A stretch of DNA of 64,000 bases from positions 110,561 to 174,560 of the forward strand of contig CAYIYH010000002.1 of the NCBI GenBank assembly GCA_964367585.1, read 5' to 3'. A program made the position numbers and the translations under genes. The notes under the pieces were generated by a model. That model was not told the DNA's origin, did no database searches, and worked only from the letters and a program-made list of their open reading frames with translations. Origin of the DNA: CAYJGJ01 sp964367585. GTDB taxonomy: Bacteria > Bacillota > Clostridia > Peptostreptococcales > Anaerovoracaceae. Below are positions 54,552 to 63,300 of the stretch, one piece after another. Within the stretch, counting starts at the first letter, position 1. Every line of letters begins with the position of its first letter.

Positions 54552-54743
54552 CAACGCAATACTATTTTATTTTATTATAGTAAAACTTAACAGCTAATTC
54601 TAACTGTGCTAAGAGTAAATATGAATATTTCACGTAGTAGTCGTGCAAGCATACTAATTTTCTATATAGACTTAATTGACACGGAATGAATACAAGGTGA
54701 GACTAGCTGAAATTTTAAATAAAAACAGTAATAGGGGGAAGTA

Positions 54744-56207
54744 ATGAACGATAACAGCAATAATAACAATAGCAATAATAATATTAACAACAGCAGTAGT
54801 AATAATGCATATGGAGTAAATCCGTCGATTGGATCTCATGTGAATCCAGAAACGAGTCAGTCTTCTTATGGCCAACAGGTAAATCAGGGAATCCAATATA
54901 ATTCAAATCAGACAAATTCTTATAATACAGAGCAAAAGAGTCTCTACAATTCAGAACCCATAAGCTCTTATAATACAACCCAAAATAATTCATACAGCAC
55001 AAATCAAAGTAATACTTATAGCTCAACCAAAAATAATCCGCATACCTCGAATCAAAATAATTCTTATAATACAACACAAGGTGGCACTCATAAAACTAAA
55101 GAAAAGAAATATGTTTCTCGCACAGCATTTATATTTGGGATTATCATTTCGGTGGTCTTGAGCTCGATGATTAGTGCAGGAGGATTCATTCTGATGAATT
55201 CAGCTGACTTTGATAGTGTTTCCGAAAATGAAGTGCAAAATGAAATTTCATCTAGTGATAATTTCTCGATTGCGGAAGCTACAGGAAGCAGCTTGACAGT
55301 CCAAGAAATAGTAGAAAAAACCCAAGATACGGTGGTTGAAATAAGGACGCAGATGAGCGTAAATAGCTATTTCTCAGGCACTGAAATTGTAGAAGGTGCG
55401 GGTAGTGGAGTAATAATCAAAGAAGATGGGTATATAATCACGAATAACCACGTAATAGAAGGCGCAACCGAGATAGTCGTAAAATTGACTAATGGTATCG
55501 AATACATGGCGACAGTTGTAGGCGCAGATTCCATGACAGATTTAGCATTAATTAAGATAGAGGAAACTGGACTACCATTTGCTTCTTTTGGAGATAGCAC
55601 GGAGTTAGAAGTAGGGGATCTTGCAGTTGCGATAGGTAATCCTTTGGGACAGCTAGGCGGTACATCTACAGTAGGAACTATAAGCGCCCTAGATAGACAA
55701 GTTACAGTCGATGATACTCAAATGACACTGATACAAACTGATGCGGCAATCAACGAGGGAAATTCCGGAGGAGGATTGTTTGATAGCGAAGGTAATCTGA
55801 TAGGAATTGTCGTCGCAAAGGCAGGCGGAGAAGGAATCGAGGGATTAGGCTTCGCAATCCCTTCGGCGCAAGTATTGAACATTTCATCTGAATTATACGA
55901 ATATGGAGAAGTAACTAATCGTCCTATCATAGGCATTTCAGTGGTTGACATACATAGTAGTGAGGCTGCTGCGTCTTATGGGGTTAATAAGTTGGGAGTA
56001 TATATAAGCGAAGTAACTACTCAAAATGCTATTGATGCAGGAATAAAGTCTGGAGACATTGTCCTTGCGATAGACGATACAATAGTTGACTCGTCTTCGA
56101 CGCTAATAGCTGAAGTCCAATCATACGTCGTAGGTGATACAGTTACCTTGACTTTGGATAGAAATGGGGATGAAATAGAGATAAGCGTCGAACTTTCGGC
56201 GATGTAA
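54744..56207 (+). CDS. htrA: HtrA/DegP-type membrane-anchored serine protease
   Basis: A 487-residue S1C protease for envelope protein quality control. The first 115 residues are low-complexity, rich in Asn, Ser, Tyr, Gln and Thr (repeats like SYNT and NNSYST), and lie on the cytoplasmic side of one membrane helix near 128-150. The trypsin-like domain has the triad His in TNNHVIEGA, Asp in DLALIKIE and Ser in NEGNSGGGLFD. One PDZ domain follows from about residue 390. GGGGGAAG precedes the ATG. Two terminators follow. Confidence 0.93.
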   Translation: MNDNSNNNNSNNNINNSSSNNAYGVNPSIGSHVNPETSQSSYGQQVNQGIQYNSNQTNSYNTEQKSLYNSEPISSYNTTQNNSYSTNQSNTYSSTKNNPHTSNQNNSYNTTQGGTHKTKEKKYVSRTAFIFGIIISVVLSSMISAGGFILMNSADFDSVSENEVQNEISSSDNFSIAEATGSSLTVQEIVEKTQDTVVEIRTQMSVNSYFSGTEIVEGAGSGVIIKEDGYIITNNHVIEGATEIVVKLTNGIEYMATVVGADSMTDLALIKIEETGLPFASFGDSTELEVGDLAVAIGNPLGQLGGTSTVGTISALDRQVTVDDTQMTLIQTDAAINEGNSGGGLFDSEGNLIGIVVAKAGGEGIEGLGFAIPSAQVLNISSELYEYGEVTNRPIIGISVVDIHSSEAAASYGVNKLGVYISEVTTQNAIDAGIKSGDIVLAIDDTIVDSSSTLIAEVQSYVVGDTVTLTLDRNGDEIEISVELSAM

Positions 56208-56266
56208 GAGAGTTATGCCATAGCGAGGAGCTAAGAAATTTTGCTCAAAAAATATAACCTTTTAGT

Positions 56267-56320
56267 ATACCATATTACTTGATCATGGAAATCATGATCA
56301 GGCAATATGGTATTGCTTTT
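56267..56320 (+). terminator. htrA terminator 1
   Basis: ATACCATATT (56267-56276) pairs with AATATGGTAT (56304-56313), and TGATCATG (56280-56287) with CATGATCA (56293-56300), followed by TGCTTTT. Confidence 0.8.
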
Positions 56321-56324
56321 AATT

Positions 56325-56363
56325 AGCAATATGCCATTAGCGACAATATAGTATTGCTTTTTT
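56325..56363 (+). terminator. htrA terminator 2
   Basis: AGCAATA (56325-56331) pairs with TATTGCT (56352-56358), followed by a run of T. The segment ATATAGTATTGCTTTT repeats the end of terminator 1 (ATATGGTATTGCTTTT) 41 bases downstream, suggesting local duplication. Confidence 0.75.
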
Positions 56364-56391
56364 CTTACTTTGTTGGTAGAATAATATTATT

Positions 56392-57390
56392 ATGAGAAAG
56401 ATAACAGATACAGTTTTACAAGAATTATATAGTTCACCGCTTTTGGACGAGTATTTGCTCGACAAGTCTTTTTGCGTGTTTGATATAGAGACTACGGGAC
56501 TTAACCGAGAAACCTCTCAAATCATTCTTTCTGGTTTCGCTTTTCCAAAAAAGGGAAGCGACACAATAGAAGTTAGACAATTTTTTGCGCAAACTCTGGA
56601 GGATGAAGTTGAATTAATAAGGGCAACACTTTCGCAACTGTCAAAAGTCGATGTAGCACTTACTTATAATGGGAGGGCTTTTGATATTGGTTTCTTAATC
56701 GCACGTGCGAATTATCATGATTTAAAAATCCCGCACTTACCGTATATCTTTGATTTGCTCCCAATAGTAAGAAGAGCAACCGAAATATCTAATTTCTTGC
56801 CGAATTTCAAACAAAAGACAATCGAAAAATTCTTGGGGAGTTCTACATCGAGAATAGATACGATCGATGGAAGAGAGTCTGTAATTTTGTATAGTAAATA
56901 TCTCAAAACGAAAGACCCTGCATTGGAGAAGATAATTTTGTTGCACAACAGCGACGACTGCATCCAACTATATAAATGCTTGCCTATTATCGAAAAAGTT
57001 GACTTTCACAAGGCGATGATGAACTACGGATTTCCTATAGATGAAAATCATGTTATAGAAAAAATAGACATAAAAAAATCAAACTTAATAATAAAAGGAA
57101 GACAAAAAGATAAGGCTATTTCATATCTGTTTTTTGGTGATGATGCCTCTAATTATACATACAACTTCAATGAAATTAAATTGACATTTGAGATTAAGGT
57201 TCCGCTAAATGTGCATTCGCATGCATACTATTTGTCCTTGTCAGACTTTGACTTTCCTATCGATATAGAAAGCGATTTTAGGAATAAGGACTTTCTTATA
57301 GTGTATCATAACTCAAAACCGAAATTCCATGAGATTACTCAATTTGCAAGGCAGCTTACAACTGAAATAATTAAAAGAGTAAAAAAATAA
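56392..57390 (+). CDS. RNase H-fold exonuclease (YprB-like)
   Basis: A 332-residue protein with a DEDD-type ribonuclease H-like domain in the first 200 residues: VFDIETTGL (D31, E33), YNGRAFDIGFLIARA, and HNSDDC supplying late acidic residues. The last 130 residues are a separate, unrecognised domain. YprB of Bacillus is the nearest relative by pattern. It likely degrades single-stranded nucleic acid, but the substrate is unproven. No clear ribosome site precedes the ATG. Its stop is six bases from the convergent tcdA stop. Confidence 0.82.
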   Translation: MRKITDTVLQELYSSPLLDEYLLDKSFCVFDIETTGLNRETSQIILSGFAFPKKGSDTIEVRQFFAQTLEDEVELIRATLSQLSKVDVALTYNGRAFDIGFLIARANYHDLKIPHLPYIFDLLPIVRRATEISNFLPNFKQKTIEKFLGSSTSRIDTIDGRESVILYSKYLKTKDPALEKIILLHNSDDCIQLYKCLPIIEKVDFHKAMMNYGFPIDENHVIEKIDIKKSNLIIKGRQKDKAISYLFFGDDASNYTYNFNEIKLTFEIKVPLNVHSHAYYLSLSDFDFPIDIESDFRNKDFLIVYHNSKPKFHEITQFARQLTTEIIKRVKK

Positions 57391-57396
57391 TCCGTA

Positions 57397-58146
57397 TTAA
57401 GTTTTATTTAAGTCAATGAGTTGATTCACAACATATCCCGCAATCATTAACCCTGCGGTTGCAGGAACATAGCTGATTGATCCGATTATGTTTTTACTTG
57501 GATTAGTATCGGAGCCTTCGTTGTAAAGTTTTTCATCAACGATGATATTTTTTACAGGTGGCGAGTCCGCAAAAAGTACAGACACATCGGATATTTCTAA
57601 CCTTTTTAATTCTTTTCTAATTTTTTTTGCGAGAGGGCAGTCCGACGTTTCCGATATGTCTTTTATCTTAAAGTGTGTATTATCTATTCTATTGCCCGTC
57701 CCCATAGACGATATAATTGGAGTTCCAGAGAGTTTACATCTATTAATAATGTCGATTTTTGCAGGAATATCATCGATGGCATCTATCACAAAATCGTATA
57801 TGCCAAAATCTATTCTCTGTGAAAATTCACTGTCGGGAATATACATTTTATAATATGTCGAGACATTGCAATCTGGAGAGATAGACATAATTCTTTTATA
57901 TGCAACTTCTACCTTTGCCTTGCCTATAGTGTCATACGTAGCAATAATTTGCCTGTTGATATTGCTTTCTGAAACGACATCTCCATCTATTATATCTAAC
58001 TTACCGATTCCACATCTAGCCAAAGCCTCGCAAACATATCCACCTACGCCACCTACTCCTATAAGCAACACTTTAGAATTTGTAAGCTTCTCGAAATTGC
58101 TTTGTCCTATAAGTTTAATTGTTCGGATGTCCTTGTTTTTTTGCAT
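57397..58146 (-). CDS. tcdA: tRNA threonylcarbamoyladenosine dehydratase
   Basis: A 249-residue ThiF/E1-like enzyme that uses ATP to cyclise the t6A modification of ANN-reading tRNAs into ct6A. The nucleotide motif VLLIGVGGVGGYVCEAL is near residue 25, with IIDGDVVSESNINRQ and the DAIDDIPAK region. The C-terminal SYVPATAGLMIAGYVV is typical. AAAGGA precedes the ATG. A copy of the dispersed leader repeat ends 15 bases upstream. Confidence 0.93.
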   Translation of the reverse strand: MQKNKDIRTIKLIGQSNFEKLTNSKVLLIGVGGVGGYVCEALARCGIGKLDIIDGDVVSESNINRQIIATYDTIGKAKVEVAYKRIMSISPDCNVSTYYKMYIPDSEFSQRIDFGIYDFVIDAIDDIPAKIDIINRCKLSGTPIISSMGTGNRIDNTHFKIKDISETSDCPLAKKIRKELKRLEISDVSVLFADSPPVKNIIVDEKLYNEGSDTNPSKNIIGSISYVPATAGLMIAGYVVNQLIDLNKT

Positions 58147-58160
58147 TTGCGGTTTCCTTT

Positions 58161-58215
58161 AAATTGAGGCTAAGGAACTAACGTACTTGCACGGTTAGTC
58201 CGTGCCATGGTTATA
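58161..58215 (-). repeat. Dispersed leader repeat, copy 2 (sense to tcdA)
   Basis: The minus-strand sequence matches 34529-34584 at about 47 of 56 positions. The hairpin arms CTAAC and GTTAG are kept, with the T-G wobble of copy 1 replaced by a C-G pair. It lies just before the tcdA ribosome site. Confidence 0.75.
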
Positions 58216-58303
58216 TTACATGTATACGAATAGTATATATTAATTCTGTACTATACGATAAGATATTCGGAAATTGATTTATTGTTATGTGTAAATTGTT
58301 GTA

Positions 58304-58951
58304 TTAAGATGTACAAATCGCACATGCATATTTTTCGTCTATATCTATATTATTAATGAAATATTTTTTTCCATTGTTCATAAAGTCATGCATTAAAACA
58401 CATGCACTTGACACGACTTCTTGTTTTGTAAGGAAAAACCCTAATCCAAACAATTTCACAACGGCTTCTTTACGTGTCCAAATTTCGAAAAAGCCTTCCA
58501 GTCCATGATTCTTTACATATTGAGCTTCATTTGAAGATAAAAACCTTTTACTCATCTTAATATGGTCAAGAAAATACTTTTTTTGTATGTCTATGCCAAC
58601 ATCTTCCATCGATACAGCACAAATCCAGTATTCCCCACTGTGACTAATGGAAAAATGAGGATATTGAGTGTAATGAAGATTATTAATATAATTAGTATAC
58701 TCAGGGTGTTGGGAATACGGAGTCTGGGTTATCTTTTTGATGTACGGTTTGCCTTTTTCAGATGTGTTGAGTATTATTTCGTTACTCAAATCGGCTGTGC
58801 ATTTATTTAAATATACTATGCACTCACTTGTGGTAGTAATACTCTTCTTATAAGATCGTAACAAATAATCTGATATAGCTATTTTCGCCATTCGTCGGCT
58901 ATCGTCTCTTTTGGGATTAAAGTCTTTACAAATATATATTATTCTATGCAT
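58304..58951 (-). CDS. 4'-phosphopantetheinyl transferase (Sfp type)
   Basis: A 215-residue enzyme that moves the phosphopantetheine arm of CoA onto carrier proteins. The Mg-binding motif VGIDIQ is near residue 118, with FFEIWTRKEAVVKLFGLGFF downstream, and HFSISHSGEYW before it. The sequence is somewhat divergent around the N-terminus. No clear ribosome site precedes the ATG. No synthase or carrier gene lies nearby; the target could be the fatty-acid carrier protein or a product of a distant cluster. Confidence 0.88.
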   Translation of the reverse strand: MHRIIYICKDFNPKRDDSRRMAKIAISDYLLRSYKKSITTTSECIVYLNKCTADLSNEIILNTSEKGKPYIKKITQTPYSQHPEYTNYINNLHYTQYPHFSISHSGEYWICAVSMEDVGIDIQKKYFLDHIKMSKRFLSSNEAQYVKNHGLEGFFEIWTRKEAVVKLFGLGFFLTKQEVVSSACVLMHDFMNNGKKYFINNIDIDEKYACAICTS

Positions 58952-59032
58952 TAATTATGATTCCATGTGAAATTAAGATAAAAGTTTTGGTTCGGGGTTA
59001 AAATTACAGATAAACACTGATTCCGAGTTAGA

Positions 59033-59662
59033 TTAACAGAGGAACTCCGATAGTTCTCCCGTTTTTAGTGCAACTCTTTTTCTGTTTTTTACAAGTTTTA
59101 ACATAGGAATATCATGCTTAGAATCCGAGTACCCATATGAATTCTCATAGTCTATTTCAATATTATTTTCTTTTAGGTATTCATTGATCCTGACTACTTT
59201 CTCCGCACCTTTGCACTCTTTGCCGATAAGTTTATTAGTATATCGCCCGTTAACTCGTTCTGTATTAGTCGCAATTAGACAGTCGAAGGGTAGTTCACAG
59301 TATTGCATGTAAGCATAGACCGATGCGGTACAAATAACTATATGGTAACCCTCCTCTTTTTTCTTTTTTAGTTCAGCAACTATATTAGGGAAGTAATTAT
59401 TATCGACCTTGTCTCTAAATATTTGACATAGCTCGTTATCAGTGAAATACTTTATAGGCATGAATTGAAAGGTTAAGACGCTTCGCCTATCTGTGATATG
59501 AAATTTATGCAAACAGTATAAAATCGCAAAGCAAATAATAAAAATTACATGATGCGGGCGTTTAAGTAAATTGCATAGTGCGTATGTTCCTATAGTATCA
59601 CCGTTGTGAATAGTCTTGTCAAAGTCAAACAAAGCGACTTTTTGTAGTTTTGTATTCGTCAT
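59033..59662 (-). CDS. HAD-IB family phosphatase
   Basis: A 209-residue haloacid dehalogenase-type hydrolase. Motif I is ALFDFDKTIHNGDT, motif II VICTASV, a Lys follows in LIGKECKGAEK, and motif III is YGYSDSKHDIPML. A helical cap with hydrophobic residues lies near residues 30-55, as in the SerB-like IB subclass. The substrate is unknown; phosphoserine and small phosphorylated lipid heads are possibilities. AGAGGA lies eight bases before the ATG. Confidence 0.88.
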   Translation of the reverse strand: MTNTKLQKVALFDFDKTIHNGDTIGTYALCNLLKRPHHVIFIICFAILYCLHKFHITDRRSVLTFQFMPIKYFTDNELCQIFRDKVDNNYFPNIVAELKKKKEEGYHIVICTASVYAYMQYCELPFDCLIATNTERVNGRYTNKLIGKECKGAEKVVRINEYLKENNIEIDYENSYGYSDSKHDIPMLKLVKNRKRVALKTGELSEFLC

Positions 59663-59802
59663 TCGATTTTCCTCTATATAAATTTGGGTAGCAGATTTGT
59701 TTCGACTGTTTTATTACAGAAAGACCCTTCCTGATGTAGTTATTATGCCACAAAGTATAATAATTTCAAGTATAATAAATTAATATTATGATTCCATAAA
59801 TT

Positions 59803-59873
59803 GAAAGGAGCAGGATATGGTAGTGCATATTTTGTAGACATTAGAAAAATATAGTAAAATAATTTTCTAATGT
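59803..59873 (+). other. Six-codon reading frame with strong ribosome site, followed by a hairpin
   Basis: GAAAGGAG (59803-59810) stands six bases before ATG GTA GTG CAT ATT TTG TAG (59817-59837). Immediately after the stop, ACATTAGAAAA (59838-59848) pairs perfectly with TTTTCTAATGT (59863-59873). TATAAT boxes at 59756 and 59771 lie upstream without good -35 partners. It could be a leader-peptide device or the decayed end of a gene. The gap 59663-60321 also contains the PFOR copy 2 control region described separately. Confidence 0.35.
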
Positions 59874-60128
59874 GTGATACCCACATGACTTTCCTTTGGT
59901 GCTAGTATTATCTTGTATATTTCTTCATAAATCGCATTGGTATGATTAATAAATTCTGTTCTTCTACAATATATAATTTTTATATTTTTAGTATACATTA
60001 TTACTGTTTATATATTTAATCTAAAACATTAAAATAGAAGATTATATAAATAATCTCCGTACTTTATTAATTGTAGTTTAATGAGATTATTTATCGTTCT
60101 ACTCTCCCTTGCTACGCAAGATGGCCGA

Positions 60129-60153
60129 TTTATATTAGTAAAGCTAAAATAAA
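60129..60153. promoter_or_regulatory. Candidate operator upstream of PFOR copy 2, similar to the ArsR-gene site
   Basis: TTTATATTAG (60129-60138), five bases, CTAAAATAAA (60144-60153): a 10-5-10 inverted repeat with one mismatch. Including two flanking bases it matches 54354-54380 at 24 of 27 positions. It lies 43 bases upstream of the -35 box at 60196 and overlaps a weaker possible promoter (TTGCTA 60109, TATATT 60131). Confidence 0.5.
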
Positions 60154-60195
60154 TTAAATAATAAAAAAATAATTCAAAATTAAGTAAAAAATAAA

Positions 60196-60224
60196 TTGAC
60201 AAATATATTGAAGACAGTTATATA
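60196..60224 (+). promoter_or_regulatory. Predicted promoter of PFOR copy 2
   Basis: TTGACA (60196-60201, consensus) and TATATA (60219-60224) are 17 bases apart. Transcription should start near 60231, giving a leader of about 90 bases. Confidence 0.8.
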
Positions 60225-60238
60225 TACATATATAACTG
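60215..60238. promoter_or_regulatory. 24-bp perfect palindrome over the -10 and start of PFOR copy 2
   Basis: CAGTTATATAT (60215-60225), AC, ATATATAACTG (60228-60238): 11-2-11 without mismatch. It covers the -10 box and the predicted start site, the usual position for a repressor. The half GTTATATATA recurs at 63908-63917, just before the acyl-CoA dehydrogenase gene. Confidence 0.6.
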
Positions 60239-60245
60239 ACCGTCG

Positions 60246-60301
60246 GTTAGTGAATGTGGGTTAGTGAGTGCAAGTTAGTTAAAGATGGTTGTTAATCGTA
60301 A
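60246..60301 (+). repeat. 14-bp tandem repeats in the PFOR copy 2 leader
   Basis: Four units begin at 60246, 60260, 60274 and 60288: GTTAGTGAATGTGG, GTTAGTGAGTGCAA, GTTAGTTAAAGATG and the weaker GTTGTTAATCGTAA. They fill most of the predicted untranslated leader. Confidence 0.6.
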
Positions 60302-60321
60302 TATAAGAGAGAGGTGGAAAA

Positions 60322-63300
60322 ATGTCGAAAAACTATGTTGTTATGGATGGAAATGAGGCTGCAGCATATTCATCATATGCATTTACGGAAGTGGCTGGAA
60401 TATATCCGATAACGCCTTCATCGCCAATGGCGGAAAAGACAGATGAATGGGCAGTAATGGGTAAGAAGAATTTATTCGGGAATACTGTTGATGTAGTTCA
60501 AATGCAATCAGAAGCAGGTGCTGCTGGAACGTGTCATGGTTCGTTGCAAGCTGGCGCCTTAACTACAAGTTATACTTCTTCTCAAGGGTTGATGTTAATG
60601 ATTCCAGGAATGTATGCGATTGCAGGACAGTTTTTGCCAAATGTATTACATATAGCTTCGAGAACAGTTACAACTAATCACCATTCAATTTTTGGAGATC
60701 ATAGCGATATAATGACTTGTAGGAGTACAGGATATGCTATGCTTATGTCATCTTCTCCTCAGGAGGCTATGGATTTAGCAGCGGTAGCACATCTATCCGC
60801 AATAAGTGCACGATATGCATTTATACATTCGTTTGACGGATTTAGAACATCACATGAAATGCAAAGAATTGAAGCTTTAGACTATGCGGATTTGAAGGAC
60901 CTTTTGGATTGGGATGCATTGAAAGAATACAGAAAACAAGCACTTAATCCTGAACACCCTACTAATAGAGGAAACAACACTAATCCCGATGTATATTTTC
61001 AATGTAAAGAGGGTGCGAATGAGAAAATAGCGGAAGTGCCAAATAAAGTCGAATATTACATGAATAAAATAAATGAACTTACAGGTAGAAACTATAAACT
61101 ATTTAACTATTATGGAGCGGAAGATGCGGAGGAAGTCATTGTAGTAATGTGTTCAGCATCAGAAACGGTGAAAGAAACGGTTGACTACTTAAACTCAAAT
61201 GGTAGAAAAGTAGGTATGGTGCAAGTTCATTTATACAGACCTTTTTCAGTAAAGCATTTTAGCTTAAGTGTTCCAGGAACTTGCAAGAGAATTGCGGTAT
61301 TGGATAGATCAAAGGAAAATGGATCTGTTGGGGAACCATTATTTGTCGATGTTTGTACGGCATTAATGAAAGAAGGAAGGAAAGACATCGACATTATAGG
61401 TGGAAGATACGGACTTTCATCTAAAGATACAACCCCCGGGCAAATAATAGCTGTTTACGATAATCTTAAGAGTAAAAATCCAAAAGAAAACTTCACGATA
61501 GGAATTGACGATGATGTTTCATTTACCTCTTTAGAATACAAAAAGATTGAGATAAAAAAAGATGGACAAGTGGCATGTAAGTTCTGGGGATTAGGTGGAG
61601 ACGGTACGGTAGGTGCAAATAAAAATGCAATAACTACTATAGGCCTTGCGGCGGGGAAATTTGCACAAGCATATTTTTCATATGATTCGATGAAATCAGG
61701 GGGCTTGACACAATCACATTTAAGATTTGGAAATAAAGAAATCCTTTCGACGTATCTTGTGGATAGTGCAGATTTTATTGCAGTGCACGAACAGGCATAC
61801 GTGAATAGATATGATACGTCTACTGATTTAAAGGTAGGTGGAACATATCTATTAAAAACATCATGGAAAAAAGAAGAGTTAGAAAATCAATTGCCAGCGG
61901 AATTAAAAAGAGACTTGCATGCAAAAAAGGTAAAGTTTTATATAATAGATGCAGATAAAGTGGCAAAAGAAATAGGATTAGGTAAGAGGACTAATAATAT
62001 CTTACAAGCAGCATTTTTTGCTCTTACAAATATCATTCCAATAGAAGAAGCCATAGATGATATGAAGAAAAATAATTATAAGTCATATTTTAAAAAAGGT
62101 GGAGAAAGAATTGTAGAGTTAAATAATAAAGCGGTAGATGCAGGAATAAATTCAATAGAAAATATTGAGATTCCAGAATCCTGGGCAGATGCAACCGATG
62201 AGCCAACTCCGGAAGTGGATGCAACAGATTTTGTGAAAGATATAGTGTTCCCAATGATACGTCAAGAAGGAGATAAACTACCGGTATCAATATTTAAAAA
62301 ACATGGTGTGATTGATGGAACGTGGGAATCGGGAACTTCTCTATATTCTAAGCGAGGAATTGCCACAGAAGTACCGAAATGGAATAAAGAAAACTGTATC
62401 CAATGTAATAGATGCGTAGCAGTATGTCCACACGCAGCATTGAGGCCAGTGCTTTTAACAGCAGAAGAGAAGGAAAAAATCTCACCAACATTTGAAACAA
62501 TAAAAGCAAAAGGTCTAGGAAAGGACGCTCCTGAATATCAGTATAGATTACAAGTTTCTCCAAATGACTGTTTGAGTTGTGAGGTGTGCTTAAAAGCATG
62601 TCCTGCGAAAGAAGCTCTTGAGATGAAGCCTTTCCAGGAGATGAAAGTAGAGCAAGAAAATTTCGATAAAATTGCAATGAATGAAAAATACTTAAAAGCA
62701 GATGTGATAAGTGATAAATCTATAAAAAGCTTGCAATTTTCAAAGCCATATTTTCAATTCTCGGCAGCATGTGGAGGATGCGCACAGACAACATATATTA
62801 AGATGCTAAGTCAGCTTGTTGGAGATCATATGTATGCGGGAAATGCTGCGGGTTGTTCTTCTGCATATAGTGGGGGTGCACCGATATTACCATATTGCCG
62901 AGACGAAAGAGGATACGGCCCGGCATGGGAACACTCCCTGTTTGAAGACAATGCGGAATTTGCGTATGGATTTTTTAAGGCGCAAAAAGCAATTAGGACA
63001 GAAGTTATTAATAAGTTACACGAAATGTTAAGCAAAGCGGAAGAAGTAGCTCATTACAATGATCTGAAAGAGCATATCGAAAACTATCTCGACAATTGGG
63101 AGAACAAAAATGAATCTAGAAGAGTAACTGATTCGTTAATAGAAAAGTTGAATTCAATACCATGTACGGAAGATGTAGAATTTATACTAGACAGAAAAGA
63201 GTATCTTGCAAAAAAATCAGTATGGGCTATCGGTGGTGACGGTTGGGCCTACGATATAGGTTTTGGCGGAATTGACCACGTAATGTCTCAAAACGAAAAT

